The notes beneath the pieces were generated by a model. It ran no database searches. It saw only the letters and a program-made list of their open reading frames with translations, and had not been told where the DNA came from. Below are positions 26,248 to 35,224 of a DNA stretch of 64,000 bases, in pieces; position 1 is the stretch's first letter; each line of letters begins with the position of its first letter. The position numbers and the translations under genes were made by a program. Source of the stretch: Ancylomarina longa (GTDB lineage: Bacteria; Bacteroidota; Bacteroidia; Bacteroidales; Marinifilaceae); NCBI RefSeq assembly GCF_003996985.1, contig NZ_RJJX01000005.1:62001-126000 (forward strand). The letters are read 5' to 3'.

Positions 26248-26474
26248 GTATTTTTTGCTGATAAAAATCGGTGGGATATCTTTATCTGAAAAAGGACGAA
26301 CAGATAATTAGAAGTGAATTACAGACAAGAAAAAGGCCTTTACATGACATAAAGACCCTTTAAAATTCTTTTGTACCCCAGAATGATTATCAAAAGCTGA
26401 TAAATGCAAAATTTTCCGTTCTCTTTTAGAAAAGCGATTCCCATTAAGCAGTTTAAATATCCAACCTTATTCAT

Positions 26475-26765
26475 CTAACTCGCACTGGTGAATCGCTTTT
26501 GAATGAGGTTCTCATCCAACATCTTTTTGATGTTTTCATAGTCATAGAACATCATGCCGCCTATCTTGGTATAGGGAAGTGTTCCGTTTGATCTCAAGTT
26601 CTGAAGGGTACCTGGAGAAATACCCAGTAATTCACGAACTTCATAGGACTTCAACCACTTTTTTGAAGGGTGCCCATAATGTTCTTTAAGTAGTGCCTTT
26701 AGCTCCTGGAATAATTCTGTTTTGAATTTCCGTAAATCATCATTCGTCACAATTTCAGTTGGCAT
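26475..26765 (-). CDS. Excisionase-like helix-turn-helix protein (HTH_17)
   Basis: 96 residues. After a helical N-terminus, residues 43-90 form a MerR/excisionase-type winged HTH: SYEVRELLGISPGTLQNLRSN, then LPYTKIGGMMFYDYENIKKML. Such proteins act as recombination directionality factors or transcription regulators in Bacteroidota mobile elements. It is upstream of the non-coding leader and the tra operon. The palindrome at 26843-26857 lies about 80 bp upstream of the start and may control it. Confidence 0.85.
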   Translation of the reverse strand: MPTEIVTNDDLRKFKTELFQELKALLKEHYGHPSKKWLKSYEVRELLGISPGTLQNLRSNGTLPYTKIGGMMFYDYENIKKMLDENLIQKRFTSAS

Positions 26766-26842
26766 ATCCGTAAGATTTTAAATGAAACAAATTAAGCTCC
26801 AATACAAATTGCAACTTTTCAATCAGAATTATTCACAAGCTA

Positions 26843-26857
26843 TTCCCAACTTGGGAA
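26843..26857. promoter_or_regulatory. 15-bp palindrome TTCCCAACTTGGGAA upstream of the excisionase-like gene
   Basis: Perfect palindrome around a central C in the 117-bp gap between the excisionase-like gene start and the rteC stop. It matches the CCCAAGTTGGG copy at 25671-25681, so a common regulator of excision and transfer genes is plausible. Confidence 0.45.
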
Positions 26858-26882
26858 GGATAAATTCGAAATTATTAATTGT

Positions 26883-28052
26883 TTATTTCCAAGATTTTTC
26901 ATCAGACTCTTTCATCTTAGCTAGAAGTGAATCTTTCAAGAGATCAATAAACTTTGTTTGCTCAATTTTCCGGTTTCGAACCTCTGAGAATGTGTGATAG
27001 ACATCTCCTAATTCAATTGAAAACATGGACTCAAATAATTCAGCAATTGTTTTAATATCGACTCTTCCTTCATTGATTGAATGCGAGCTATGCAAAGCAT
27101 ATATGAGTTCAACGAGTGCCGCCTTACTTTCTGTCCAATTCAACTGCGGAGAATCAAACTTTTCATTTTCAAAATTTAAATTTCCTTCAGAAAAGGATTT
27201 TACTATTTTGATTCCTCTTACTATATCTTCTTTTATTTTATCCTTTGATATTTGAGAATTAGCCTTTTCTAACGTTTGAAGTATTTCTCTTAAAAAAATC
27301 TCAATCTCCAGTTCTTCTTGATCAAATTTTATTTTCTTACTCAACTTAGATTCATGCATTAACAAATCTTTGAGGCATTCAATTCGAGATTCAAAGAAGA
27401 AATTTATAGCTGATGAATAAAGATCTTTTCCTTTATTTTCAAATTTGATTGACAGATCCATGCGCTCATCTTGTAGAAATTTAATTTTCCCAGATATTGA
27501 AGAAATCTGGTTAACCCCATCTTTGAGTCTCATCATATCAGGATAGAAATCTTTTAATTCATCTTTCCATGATAGAACACGAGGTTTGGTGCCTATATTT
27601 GATTTCTTACATCTTTTTAGGAAGATCCAGATGAATTTCATGGACTTCTGTATGATTTTTTTTTGATACTGAAAATAAGCCAACATTTGTGATAGATCAT
27701 CAGCATTTGTATGTATACAGGACAATTCGGCATTATTTTGAGAAACCATTATTGCATTCCTATGAGAAGATACAAAATCCGGGTAGGCACCATTTTGTTC
27801 ATCTAAGATTTCAAATACATGGAGCAACATTTGTAGATAAATCTGTACCTCTTCATCAGATTTAAAACTAATTAGATTCACGCGAACTTCTTTGATAAAT
27901 TCATAATATAAGTTGCTCAAATACTGTTCAAACACATGGTAACCAGAATGATTATTAAAATAGAGATTATAACCATTCTCTCCTTTATCAAAAGCCACAA
28001 TTGCATTCGATAATTCAATTTTTAGTTTAAAAAAGCTTTTTTCAATAATCAT
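26883..28052 (-). CDS. rteC: RteC-family regulator of conjugative element
   Basis: 389 residues. The C-terminal segment LNWTESKAALVELIYALHSS, then a FESMFSIELGDVYHTFSEVRNRK block and a basic FIDLLKDSLLAKM end, is the RteC signature. In CTnDOT, RteC is a winged-helix activator of the excision genes in the tetracycline-triggered cascade; no tetQ, rteA or rteB is present here, so the trigger must differ. The N-terminal about 280 residues are helical and less conserved. It is the last recognisable gene of the element and reads toward the excisionase-like gene. Confidence 0.85.
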   Translation of the reverse strand: MIIEKSFFKLKIELSNAIVAFDKGENGYNLYFNNHSGYHVFEQYLSNLYYEFIKEVRVNLISFKSDEEVQIYLQMLLHVFEILDEQNGAYPDFVSSHRNAIMVSQNNAELSCIHTNADDLSQMLAYFQYQKKIIQKSMKFIWIFLKRCKKSNIGTKPRVLSWKDELKDFYPDMMRLKDGVNQISSISGKIKFLQDERMDLSIKFENKGKDLYSSAINFFFESRIECLKDLLMHESKLSKKIKFDQEELEIEIFLREILQTLEKANSQISKDKIKEDIVRGIKIVKSFSEGNLNFENEKFDSPQLNWTESKAALVELIYALHSSHSINEGRVDIKTIAELFESMFSIELGDVYHTFSEVRNRKIEQTKFIDLLKDSLLAKMKESDEKSWK

Positions 28053-28163
28053 GTATTAATTCTTTAATTCTTATTAACTCATACAGTTATTACAATTAAT
28101 GAATCTATTTCTAACCTTGAGAGAATAATTATTAGCATGTCAATTCCTTTTTAGATTATAAAC

Positions 28164-28198
28164 AAGACCGAATGGTAAATATTATATCATTCGGTCTT
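28164..28198. terminator. Hairpin terminator after the MscS/TolC remnants
   Basis: Perfect 11-bp stem AAGACCGAATG / CATTCGGTCTT with a 13-nt loop. It lies 66 bp past the end of the TolC-like remnant on the minus strand and upstream of rteC, so it would end leftward transcription before the element. T-runs on both sides are short. Confidence 0.6.
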
Positions 28199-28263
28199 TA
28201 CTATAAATTAGTTACACACTTTACTAGATAGTGTCAATTTATTATTAATTTTCTTCCTTGTTA

Positions 28264-28350
28264 TCAGTATTTTATTTCACCAATCGTTTTTAAATATTTT
28301 GATTCATTTATTTCAAAATTCACTTCAGCATCAATATAATCGGCATAAGA
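28264..28350 (-). pseudogene. C-terminal remnant of a TolC-like outer membrane efflux protein
   Basis: Continuing in the same frame past the TAA stop of the MscS remnant, about 29 residues read YADYIDAEVNFEINESKYL then KTIGEIKY. This resembles the end of the intact TolC protein at 30786-32150 (LIDSKINYKLSEIRFLKSIG). It is a gene fragment with no start. Confidence 0.45.
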
Positions 28351-28353
28351 TTT

Positions 28354-29045
28354 TTACCATTGCAATTGTGCATTTAAAACATCGCCTACTTTACATGGGT
28401 TCATATAAGAAGTAACAATTCCAGCCATAAAATTAGCAATTACAGAACTCCCTCCAATTGTAATTAAAGCAGCTAAAAAAGTAGCAACCCCTTTAAATGC
28501 TAAAGATTCATAGCCAGGCATTAATGGAATAATCATAATAAGTAAAAATGCCAAAAGAATAAAATTAATTATTTTAGCAGTTGTTTTTGCCCAAAGGGGG
28601 TTAAACGCAGAAATTTTCAGAGTTCCGTTTTCAATTTCTCTCGCTAATGTCTTTATTAGTTTAAACAGGTAGCGAAATATGATAACAATAATAAGTATGC
28701 TAAATAAATTTGGTAAATAATCAATCAGGCTAAAAAAACTTCTTTAAGAGGAATGAGAATAAAATCAAGCAATTTGTTTACTATTACTTTGGTGTCAGGA
28801 AATAAATTTTAAATTAATAATAGAGAAAAATTAGCACTAAAAAGTATAGTTATAATTCGGATGGTTTTAATCACCAAAATCATGATGACCTTTTGTTTAG
28901 ACAAACCAATAAATTCAAAAGATTGAATTTTAAATAAGTTTGATTTTAAGCTCTGAACTTTCTTTTTCAAGTAAGATGTCCCTTTGTTGATTAACCATAT
29001 TTCTACTATAACTAATAGGAAAATAATTAAACTTATAATAAGCAT
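28354..29045 (-). pseudogene. Broken MscS-type mechanosensitive channel
   Basis: The 28354-28554 part encodes the MscS pore-helix region (FKGVATFLAALITIGGSSVI, then AGIVTSYMNPCKVGDVL). The 28809-29045 part encodes an upstream membrane segment ending near LSKQKVIMILVIKTIRI. The stretch between reads DYLPNLFSILIIVIIFRYLF and AFNPLWAKTTAKIINF in the same family order but is broken by at least one frameshift and stop codons. The C-terminal domain is missing and is replaced by the TolC-like scrap. A dead gene created by deletion and frameshift. Confidence 0.7.
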
Positions 29046-29106
29046 TATTACGATTTAGAAATATAATTTTGTGAATTTGTTTTTAATTTCGGATAACTCC
29101 ATTGTC

Positions 29107-29240
29107 TCATTGATATCCTAAAATTTTAAAGCCACATGCAATTCCCATTACAATATTATGAAAATCATTAGCTCGCACTCTTACTTTATCTTTCACTATA
29201 CAAAGTCGTTTTATGCCTCCAATAACATGTTCATTTCGTA
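29107..29240 (-). pseudogene. C-terminal remnant of an IS5-type (DDE_Tnp_4) transposase
   Basis: Reads RNEHVIGGIKRLCIVKDK, then VRVRANDFHNIVMGIACGFK and a stop. The EHVIGGIKR..RIVKDK pattern is typical of the C-terminus of IS5/IS1031-group transposases. About 43 residues remain, no start and no inverted repeats seen. Confidence 0.6.
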
Positions 29241-29250
29241 ACTATTCAGT

Positions 29251-29460
29251 TTACAATAGTGCTACCGTTTCACAAAGCTTATACCAAGGGTTTATTCCTT
29301 GTTTTAAAGCCATGTCAATGCATGATCTAAGGGTGGCATTTTCTTCTTCAAATTCCTTAAGGAGATCGCCAGCCTCTTTTTGAGCTTTGAATGTTTTAAC
29401 CAAACTTATAGCTAAAGCTTCCATATCAGCATCTTCATTCATTAAAGGTATAAATCTCAA
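29251..29460 (-). CDS. Small frame after the cyclase gene, doubtful
   Basis: 69 residues, acidic and helical (EALAISLVKTFKAQKEAGDL). It overlaps the end of the cyclase gene by 26 bp and ends just before the transposase remnant. Not recognised; it may be a fragment left by the IS. Confidence 0.25.
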   Translation of the reverse strand: MRFIPLMNEDADMEALAISLVKTFKAQKEAGDLLKEFEEENATLRSCIDMALKQGINPWYKLCETVALL

Positions 29461-30505
29461 TAGGAATTTCCTTTCCTTTTAGCACAACCTGTTTCAAATG
29501 CTTGAACTGTTTCATATGACCATTATAACCTTTAAGTTCTGTGAGTAAATCAAGAGATATTAATAATCTTGAATCATAAGTATTACAGAGGCCTTGTATT
29601 CGAGCAGCAGTATTAATTGCATCGCCATGATAAGCAATTTCTGATTTTAATTCACCTATTTCGGCAACCATAACCTTGCCCGAGTGAACACCTGCTTTAA
29701 AAATAGGTAGCATACCATATTCAGAATAATAATAGGCTTTCTTTCGCTCCAATGTCTCTGTAAAATCGATAAACAGTTGAACACATCGCTTCTCTACTAA
29801 GCCATCCTTCATCTTCCAAGTTAGAACAACCTCATCACCAATATACTGATAAATTTGAGCCTGGTTCTTTTTAACTGAGTACGTCAAATCTTTAAAACAA
29901 TCCTGAATCAATCTACTGTATTTAAAATGGCCCAATTTCTCAGCATAATAAGTTGATGATTTCAAATCCATAAACATAAAGATCCGTTCCTCTTCTTTTG
30001 GCTTGTAATAACGACCCAACAAAAATTTTATGAGCACTCCCTTGCCGAATTTACGATCGATATCATGGAATATTTCAATCAATGCTCCAACAATAAAGAA
30101 ATAGGCCAGGATCGCATAAAACAATTGAGAATTATATAGATCCAGTAACTGAGAAAAGGTTTCCGGAAATCCTTCCATAGAAAAAACATCTCCCATGTGA
30201 TACATACTATATATTAAAAGATATGCACTTGAAATATTTACAAATATGGAAAGTAAAACTGTAAGCAGATAGTTATACAAAAAACGCCTAAAGTATCGTG
30301 CAATTCTAAATATACTACCCCAAATTACACCTGCAATCATACCTGACCAAAGTGTATTTTTCAGATTCTGCATTTTAGTAATGGAAAGTGTACTTGTTTC
30401 ATCGACCTGAAAAACGGTCAAAAAAAAGAATGCAACGATCCATATTAGTACAATCGTAATAAAATAAGTACTAACAAAACTAATGCTGATTTTTAAATTA
30501 TTCAT
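29435..30505 (-). CDS. Membrane-bound class III adenylate/guanylate cyclase
   Basis: About 356 residues from the ATG at 30505, chosen because a longer frame would run further into the preceding small gene. The N-terminal half has about four membrane helices (ISFVSTYFITIVLIWIVAFF; LLTVLLSIFVNISSAYLLIY; FYAILAYFFIVGALIEIF). The C-terminal catalytic domain carries FMFMDLKSSTYYAEKLG (first metal Asp), QYIGDEVVLTW (second metal Asp), and AIAYHGDAINTAARIQ-like transition-state residues (HGDAINTAAR). It should make cAMP or cGMP at the membrane; the substrate cannot be settled from sequence alone. It follows the 64-residue gene with an 8-bp overlap. Confidence 0.85.
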   Translation of the reverse strand: MNNLKISISFVSTYFITIVLIWIVAFFFLTVFQVDETSTLSITKMQNLKNTLWSGMIAGVIWGSIFRIARYFRRFLYNYLLTVLLSIFVNISSAYLLIYSMYHMGDVFSMEGFPETFSQLLDLYNSQLFYAILAYFFIVGALIEIFHDIDRKFGKGVLIKFLLGRYYKPKEEERIFMFMDLKSSTYYAEKLGHFKYSRLIQDCFKDLTYSVKKNQAQIYQYIGDEVVLTWKMKDGLVEKRCVQLFIDFTETLERKKAYYYSEYGMLPIFKAGVHSGKVMVAEIGELKSEIAYHGDAINTAARIQGLCNTYDSRLLISLDLLTELKGYNGHMKQFKHLKQVVLKGKEIPIEIYTFNE

Positions 30506-30692
30506 TATCATTAATATATTCCACCAATTCCTCGACCTCCTTAGAAGAATTGATAACAAAATCTTCATTAACTTTTAAATGAAAAAGATGCTTGATAATT
30601 ATATTTATATTCTCTTTTGAATGAGTTCTCAGTTTAGACAAAGCTATTTGATACAAGCCCTCACGTTTTTTTGAACTTTTAATTAAATTCAT
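30498..30692 (-). CDS. Small protein upstream of and overlapping the cyclase gene
   Basis: 64 residues: basic start (NLIKSSKKREGLYQIALSKL) and acidic end (SSKEVEELVEYINDNE). Its last 8 bp overlap the chosen cyclase start, so translational coupling is likely. No family recognised; the layout suggests a partner or regulator of the cyclase. Confidence 0.45.
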   Translation of the reverse strand: MNLIKSSKKREGLYQIALSKLRTHSKENINIIIKHLFHLKVNEDFVINSSKEVEELVEYINDNE

Positions 30693-30705
30693 AATATCAT
30701 AATAA

Positions 30706-30776
30706 AACGCGACCGAATCATTAATTGAATCACCACAACCAATTAAATCATCCTACAAGGTTGATTCGGCCACGTT
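30706..30776 (-). terminator. Terminator-like hairpin after the tolC gene
   Basis: Arms AACGCGACCGAATCA (30706-30720) and TGATTCGGCCACGTT (30762-30776) pair over 15 positions with two G-U pairs. It begins 9 bp past the tolC stop, and on the minus strand TTTTAT follows. The core GACCGAAT recurs in the terminator at 28164. Confidence 0.6.
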
Positions 30777-30785
30777 CTTTTTAAT

Positions 30786-32150
30786 TTATTTTTCTAATTC
30801 ACCTATCGATTTCAAGAATCGAATTTCACTTAGCTTATAATTGATCTTTGAATCGATTAGCTCACTATGTGCTTTCTGCCAAAATGCTTGTGCATCGAGT
30901 AATTCTCTAGTATTTGCAAGGCCTTCATAAAAACTATTCTTTGTCAACTCAACATTCTCTTTTGCTTGATCCATTGAGATTTTTGCTAACTCAATTTGCT
31001 GAAAAGCTTCTTGACGATTAAAATATGACTGCTGAACTTCCAGACTTATTAAATCCTGAGTTCTGTCCATCTCCAATTCAATCTGTTTACTTTTAAATCG
31101 CACCGCAGCAAGTTTATGTTTCCGCTCTTGCCAATGGAAAATTGGAACTGAAACATTAGCTTGTACAGCCAACATTTTAGTTGAACCAATCATACTATTT
31201 ATTTTGCTGGTGTAAGAATAAGAAGCCCCTACTCCCATTTGAGGCAGGTAATCTGCACGTGCATATTTCACTTGTTCCCTCGACAATTCAACCTGCTTCG
31301 CTTGCATCAGCAATTCTGGTCGATTTTGCATAGCTCTTAGTAAATAATCAGTTTGAATTTGATTCTTACCAATATTAATGCTGGTATCAGTTGCAACAAC
31401 TTCACTTCTCAAATCTTTACCAATAACCTGACACAAGGCCATCTGAGATAAAACATAGCCATTTTCGGTTCTAAACAAGTCTAATCGAGCTTGATTTAAC
31501 TGCACCTGAGCTTTTAAGAGTTCATTTTTAGTTGTGATCTCCAGATCATAAGCATTCTTCAAGTCCTGAACCAAAGTAGAAAGCATCTCAACGTACTTAT
31601 TTGCCAAAGACACTTTTTCTTTAAGTGAAACCAGATTCCAGTATGCCTGATCGGTTTCCAATAAAACATCGGACGACTGCAACTTTCTATTGTAAGTTGA
31701 AATTTCAAAACCAAGTTTACTCATTTGATAAGCACTTCTGATTTTACCCCCCATATAAATAGGCTGAGCCAACTGGACATTAGCCGAATAATAATCGATA
31801 TTTCCCATCTTCAGGTTTAGGCCTGGAAAATAAACATCGCTATCTCCAGTGAAATTGCCTATATCTGCCTCAGCTAAACTACTAGCTGTCTTCAAAAAAC
31901 CTCCATTCAGATTAATATCATTAATATCGTGGAAATAATTGTACGAACCACCTGCCGAAAGATTAGGTAGAAAATGAGTAAATGCAAACTTTACATTTGA
32001 CTGATTTTCAGCGATCATATAGTCTGCGATCTTTATTTTCTGGTTGTACTCCAATGCCAGTTTTCTACTCTCTTTTAGCGAGAGTTTTTCTTGTCCCAAA
32101 ACTTGTAATACGATCAAGCTAAGGAGTATTAAAGTAGATATCTTTTTCAT
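30786..32150 (-). CDS. TolC-family outer membrane efflux protein
   Basis: 454 residues, signal peptide (ISTLILLSLIVLQVLGQ), then two outer membrane efflux protein (OEP) repeats rich in long helices (LGFEISTYNRKLQSSDVLLE; ELLKAQVQLNQARLDLFRT; TRELLDAQAFWQKAHSELID). It forms the outer-membrane exit duct of the tripartite pump encoded just upstream (17 bp gap to the RND gene). Full length and intact. Confidence 0.93.
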   Translation of the reverse strand: MKKISTLILLSLIVLQVLGQEKLSLKESRKLALEYNQKIKIADYMIAENQSNVKFAFTHFLPNLSAGGSYNYFHDINDINLNGGFLKTASSLAEADIGNFTGDSDVYFPGLNLKMGNIDYYSANVQLAQPIYMGGKIRSAYQMSKLGFEISTYNRKLQSSDVLLETDQAYWNLVSLKEKVSLANKYVEMLSTLVQDLKNAYDLEITTKNELLKAQVQLNQARLDLFRTENGYVLSQMALCQVIGKDLRSEVVATDTSINIGKNQIQTDYLLRAMQNRPELLMQAKQVELSREQVKYARADYLPQMGVGASYSYTSKINSMIGSTKMLAVQANVSVPIFHWQERKHKLAAVRFKSKQIELEMDRTQDLISLEVQQSYFNRQEAFQQIELAKISMDQAKENVELTKNSFYEGLANTRELLDAQAFWQKAHSELIDSKINYKLSEIRFLKSIGELEK

Positions 32151-32167
32151 CGATTTCTTAAAATCAT

Positions 32168-35100
32168 TTATAAGTTCATAACACTTTTAGTTGAAACCTT
32201 GTAAAACAATGCATAAAGTACTGGCACAACAATTAATGTAATAACCGAACCAATTAATAAACCAAACATGATGGCAACAGCCATTCCTCCAAACAGTTCG
32301 TCTGAAATAAGTGGAATCATTCCTAAGATTGTTGTGAAAGAAGCCATAATAACCGGTCGCATCCTTGAAACTGCTGAATCAATAATGGCATGTAGTATAT
32401 CCTTACCAGCTGCTATTTCCAGATTGATTTGATCTAAGAGGACTACAGCGTTCTTAATCATCATTCCCATAAGCCCAAGCGTACCAAGAATAGCCATAAA
32501 ACCAAACGCCTTACCTGTTAATAATAAGCCATAACTCACTCCAATAAAGGCAAGTGGCAAAATAGAAAGAATAATGATGGGTTGTCTGAAATTGTTGAAC
32601 AACAACAGAATGATAAAGATCATAAAGAAGAAAGCAAGCGGTAAAAACTTGTTCATATTATCCAGCGCATCTTTACTCTCCTTATGCTCTCCTAACCATT
32701 CAAAATCATATCCTTCTGGTAATGAAATTGCTTCAATATCACGATGCAGTTTGGCAAAAATACCCGGAGCATTGTAACCCGGAGCCGGGTCACATTGTGC
32801 CTTAATAGCTCTTCGTCTGTCATACCTGTTGATAATTGGGTTTTCAAACTCAATATCAATATCAGAAACTACTTGACGTAATGGAATACTATTGGGATTA
32901 TTACCCCAAATTGGTGTATTCTCCAAAGCTTCAACATATTTATTTTTGTCAGCCTTGGTTTTTAAAAGAATTGGCAGCATATCATCACCCTGATGAAAAA
33001 GACCAATAGGCAAGCCTGTTGTGGCACATGCCAAGGCATTAGAGACATCAGATCGTGTAATATTAGCAGAACGAGCCTTGGCCTGAGAAAATTTCGGATT
33101 CCAAACTTTCACCTTATTTTTCCAATTGTTCGTTACCATTACAGCTAAAGGTTCAGCTTCCATAATCTTTTGAGCCTGATCAGCCAAATCTCTTAAAACT
33201 TCAGGGTCAGGGCCAGAAAATTTAGCCTCAATCATGTACTCCGAAGAAATAGGAGAATAATATCTAACACGACATCTAGCCCTAGCATAATTTTCATTCA
33301 CATAAGCTTGCAACTCTTTCCCAAATCGTTTGGTTCCTTCATAATCCTTAGTGTCCACAATCAATTCACCATAATTGGAATAATTATTCGTTATAGGACG
33401 AACAAGGGTATATCTTGCAGGAGTACTACCTAAACTTGTGGTTACATTAACAACATCCTCTTGCTTCAGCAAATAAGCTTCCAGTTCCTTAAGTTCTTTT
33501 TCAACACTCGTAATATCACTACCGTCAGGTAAGAAGTATTCCACAATGAATTGGTTATAAGCCAAGTTTGGCATAAACAGTTGTTTCACACTGGAAAAAG
33601 CGAAAATTGATGATATAAATAAGGCAATTGTTATTAAAATGAGAGCTATTTTGTGCCTTAATGCATACTTAACGAATGATCGGAAAACCTGATAAAATTT
33701 ACCTGCGTAAAGATCCGTATCATCCTCGTTTTTCTTTGAATACTTGTCGCCTTTCAAGAACAAATCACAGAAGTAAGGTGTTTGAGTTAATGCAAGCAAC
33801 CAACTTAAAAACAAAGAAATAGCAATAACAATAAACAAACTGGAACAAAACTCTCCTGTACTGTCTGGTGATAAATAAATAGGTAAGAATGCTAAAATTG
33901 CAACCAAAGTAGCACCCAATAATGGCATTGCAGTTTGCTTAGATGTTTTCGTTATTGCCTCTTTTCTCCGAACTCCTTTTTTCAAATCAATCAGAATTCC
34001 ATCAGCAATTACGATAGCATTATCAACCAACATCCCCATTGCAATAATAATAGCACCTAAACTGACACGTTGTAAAGCAATATCGAAGGTTAACATCATA
34101 ATGAATGTTGCCAAAATGGTAAAAATCAAACCACTACCAATCAACAATCCTGTTCTAAAACCCATTGCAAATAAAAGAACGATAACAACGATTAAAACAG
34201 ATTCTATCAGATTGACCATAAAGACGTCAATTGCCGAACTAACACGTTCCGGCTGATAAAATACCTTATTTAAGTTGATACCTACAGGCAAGTTTGATGT
34301 GATCTCATCTATCCTTTTTTGAATACGCTCTCCCAATTCGATCACATTCCCACCTTTTTCCATAGCAACCGCTACGCCAATGGCAGGCATTTGATTATAT
34401 TTCAATTTATTGGAATAAGGAGTAATCAAACCTTTCTTTATATGAGCAATATCCTTTAAGTAAACAGAATTTGATCCACTACCTGAAACCAATAGGTTTT
34501 TCAAGTCTTCCAACTGGTGAAAACTCCCATCAGATGCGATACGCACACGGTCTGTCCCTACTTTTAAACTACCTGGATCAATCACCTTATTCTGATTGTT
34601 GAGTAACTCAACAACCTTGTAAGGATGAACACCCAAAAATGCCATCTTCTCTTGAGAAAGTTCAATATTAACACAGGTTTGTTCCTCTCCATATAAATTG
34701 ATACGCTTAACACCATCAACCAAAAGAACCTCTCTCTTAACATAACGCGCATAATCTTGTAATTCTTCACCTGAAAAACCATCACCGCTTAAGGCCAAAA
34801 ATATACCATACACATCACCATAATCATCGAATACCATGGATCTAGAAGCTCCTTGAGGAAGATAAACCTGAGTATCGTTTACCTTTCGTCTTAAAAGATC
34901 CCAAACCTGTGGTAATTCATCTGTTACCAAAGCTGGGGATAAATTCACACTTATTTCAGAGTATCCAGCCATAGAACGAGATTCGATGAAATCAATATTG
35001 TCCATTGACTGAATGGCTGTTTCGAGTACATCAGTAACTCTCAACTCTACTTCATGTTGAGATGCCCCAGGGTATTGTGTAATAACTAATGCTGACTTCA

Positions 35101-35224
35101 CCGTAATCTCCGCATCCTCAAGCTTTCCCATCTTTAAAAAGGAGAATACGCCTCCTATTGCAATGGCTATCAATGCAACCAACAGCACTTTACGCTGTTT
35201 CAAAACAGCCTCTGTAATATTCAT
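32168..35224 (-). CDS. RND-type efflux transporter (AcrB/HAE-1 family)
   Basis: 1018-residue proton-driven efflux permease with the RND layout: TM1 at the N-terminus (KVLLVALIAIAIGGVFSFL), periplasmic loop, TM2-6 (SVLIVVIVLLFAMGFRTGLL..., LGAIIIAMGMLVDNAIVIAD containing the family's MGMLVDNAIV motif with its essential Asp), second loop, and TM8-12 (LPLAFFFMIFIILLLFNNFR, then LGLMGMMIKNAVVLLDQI). Its start overlaps the end of the membrane-fusion gene by 4 bp (ATGA). Substrate is unknown; the short-loop style resembles the CusA/CzcA-HAE-1 border group, but the metal-binding Met set is not evident. Confidence 0.95.
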   Translation of the reverse strand: MNITEAVLKQRKVLLVALIAIAIGGVFSFLKMGKLEDAEITVKSALVITQYPGASQHEVELRVTDVLETAIQSMDNIDFIESRSMAGYSEISVNLSPALVTDELPQVWDLLRRKVNDTQVYLPQGASRSMVFDDYGDVYGIFLALSGDGFSGEELQDYARYVKREVLLVDGVKRINLYGEEQTCVNIELSQEKMAFLGVHPYKVVELLNNQNKVIDPGSLKVGTDRVRIASDGSFHQLEDLKNLLVSGSGSNSVYLKDIAHIKKGLITPYSNKLKYNQMPAIGVAVAMEKGGNVIELGERIQKRIDEITSNLPVGINLNKVFYQPERVSSAIDVFMVNLIESVLIVVIVLLFAMGFRTGLLIGSGLIFTILATFIMMLTFDIALQRVSLGAIIIAMGMLVDNAIVIADGILIDLKKGVRRKEAITKTSKQTAMPLLGATLVAILAFLPIYLSPDSTGEFCSSLFIVIAISLFLSWLLALTQTPYFCDLFLKGDKYSKKNEDDTDLYAGKFYQVFRSFVKYALRHKIALILITIALFISSIFAFSSVKQLFMPNLAYNQFIVEYFLPDGSDITSVEKELKELEAYLLKQEDVVNVTTSLGSTPARYTLVRPITNNYSNYGELIVDTKDYEGTKRFGKELQAYVNENYARARCRVRYYSPISSEYMIEAKFSGPDPEVLRDLADQAQKIMEAEPLAVMVTNNWKNKVKVWNPKFSQAKARSANITRSDVSNALACATTGLPIGLFHQGDDMLPILLKTKADKNKYVEALENTPIWGNNPNSIPLRQVVSDIDIEFENPIINRYDRRRAIKAQCDPAPGYNAPGIFAKLHRDIEAISLPEGYDFEWLGEHKESKDALDNMNKFLPLAFFFMIFIILLLFNNFRQPIIILSILPLAFIGVSYGLLLTGKAFGFMAILGTLGLMGMMIKNAVVLLDQINLEIAAGKDILHAIIDSAVSRMRPVIMASFTTILGMIPLISDELFGGMAVAIMFGLLIGSVITLIVVPVLYALFYKVSTKSVMNL

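Larger units (their letters stand above)
25470..26474. other. 1-kb non-coding leader between excisionase-like gene and tra operon
   Basis: No credible gene on either strand. It holds a long interrupted palindrome (25773-25901), two related hairpin pairs (25987-26034 and 26200-26247), and copies of a CCCAAsTTGGG motif near 25567 and 25671. It is a candidate location for tra regulation by leader RNA and possibly oriT. The rest is A/T-rich with no feature I can name. Confidence 0.6.
12455..28052 (-). mobile_element. Integrative/conjugative element core (mob + tra + regulation), Bacteroides CTn type
   Basis: Seventeen same-strand genes carry relaxase, MobC-like protein, coupling protein, TraN, M, L, K, J, two exported proteins, VirB4-type ATPase, TraF, TraE, an excisionase-like HTH protein and RteC. 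That is the order known for Bacteroidota conjugative transposons, although TraO, TraP and TraQ are not present after TraN. No integrase, attachment site or direct repeat marking the ends was found, so these limits are only those of the recognisable genes. The defence genes at 1-12,255 may be cargo of the same element. Confidence 0.75.
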
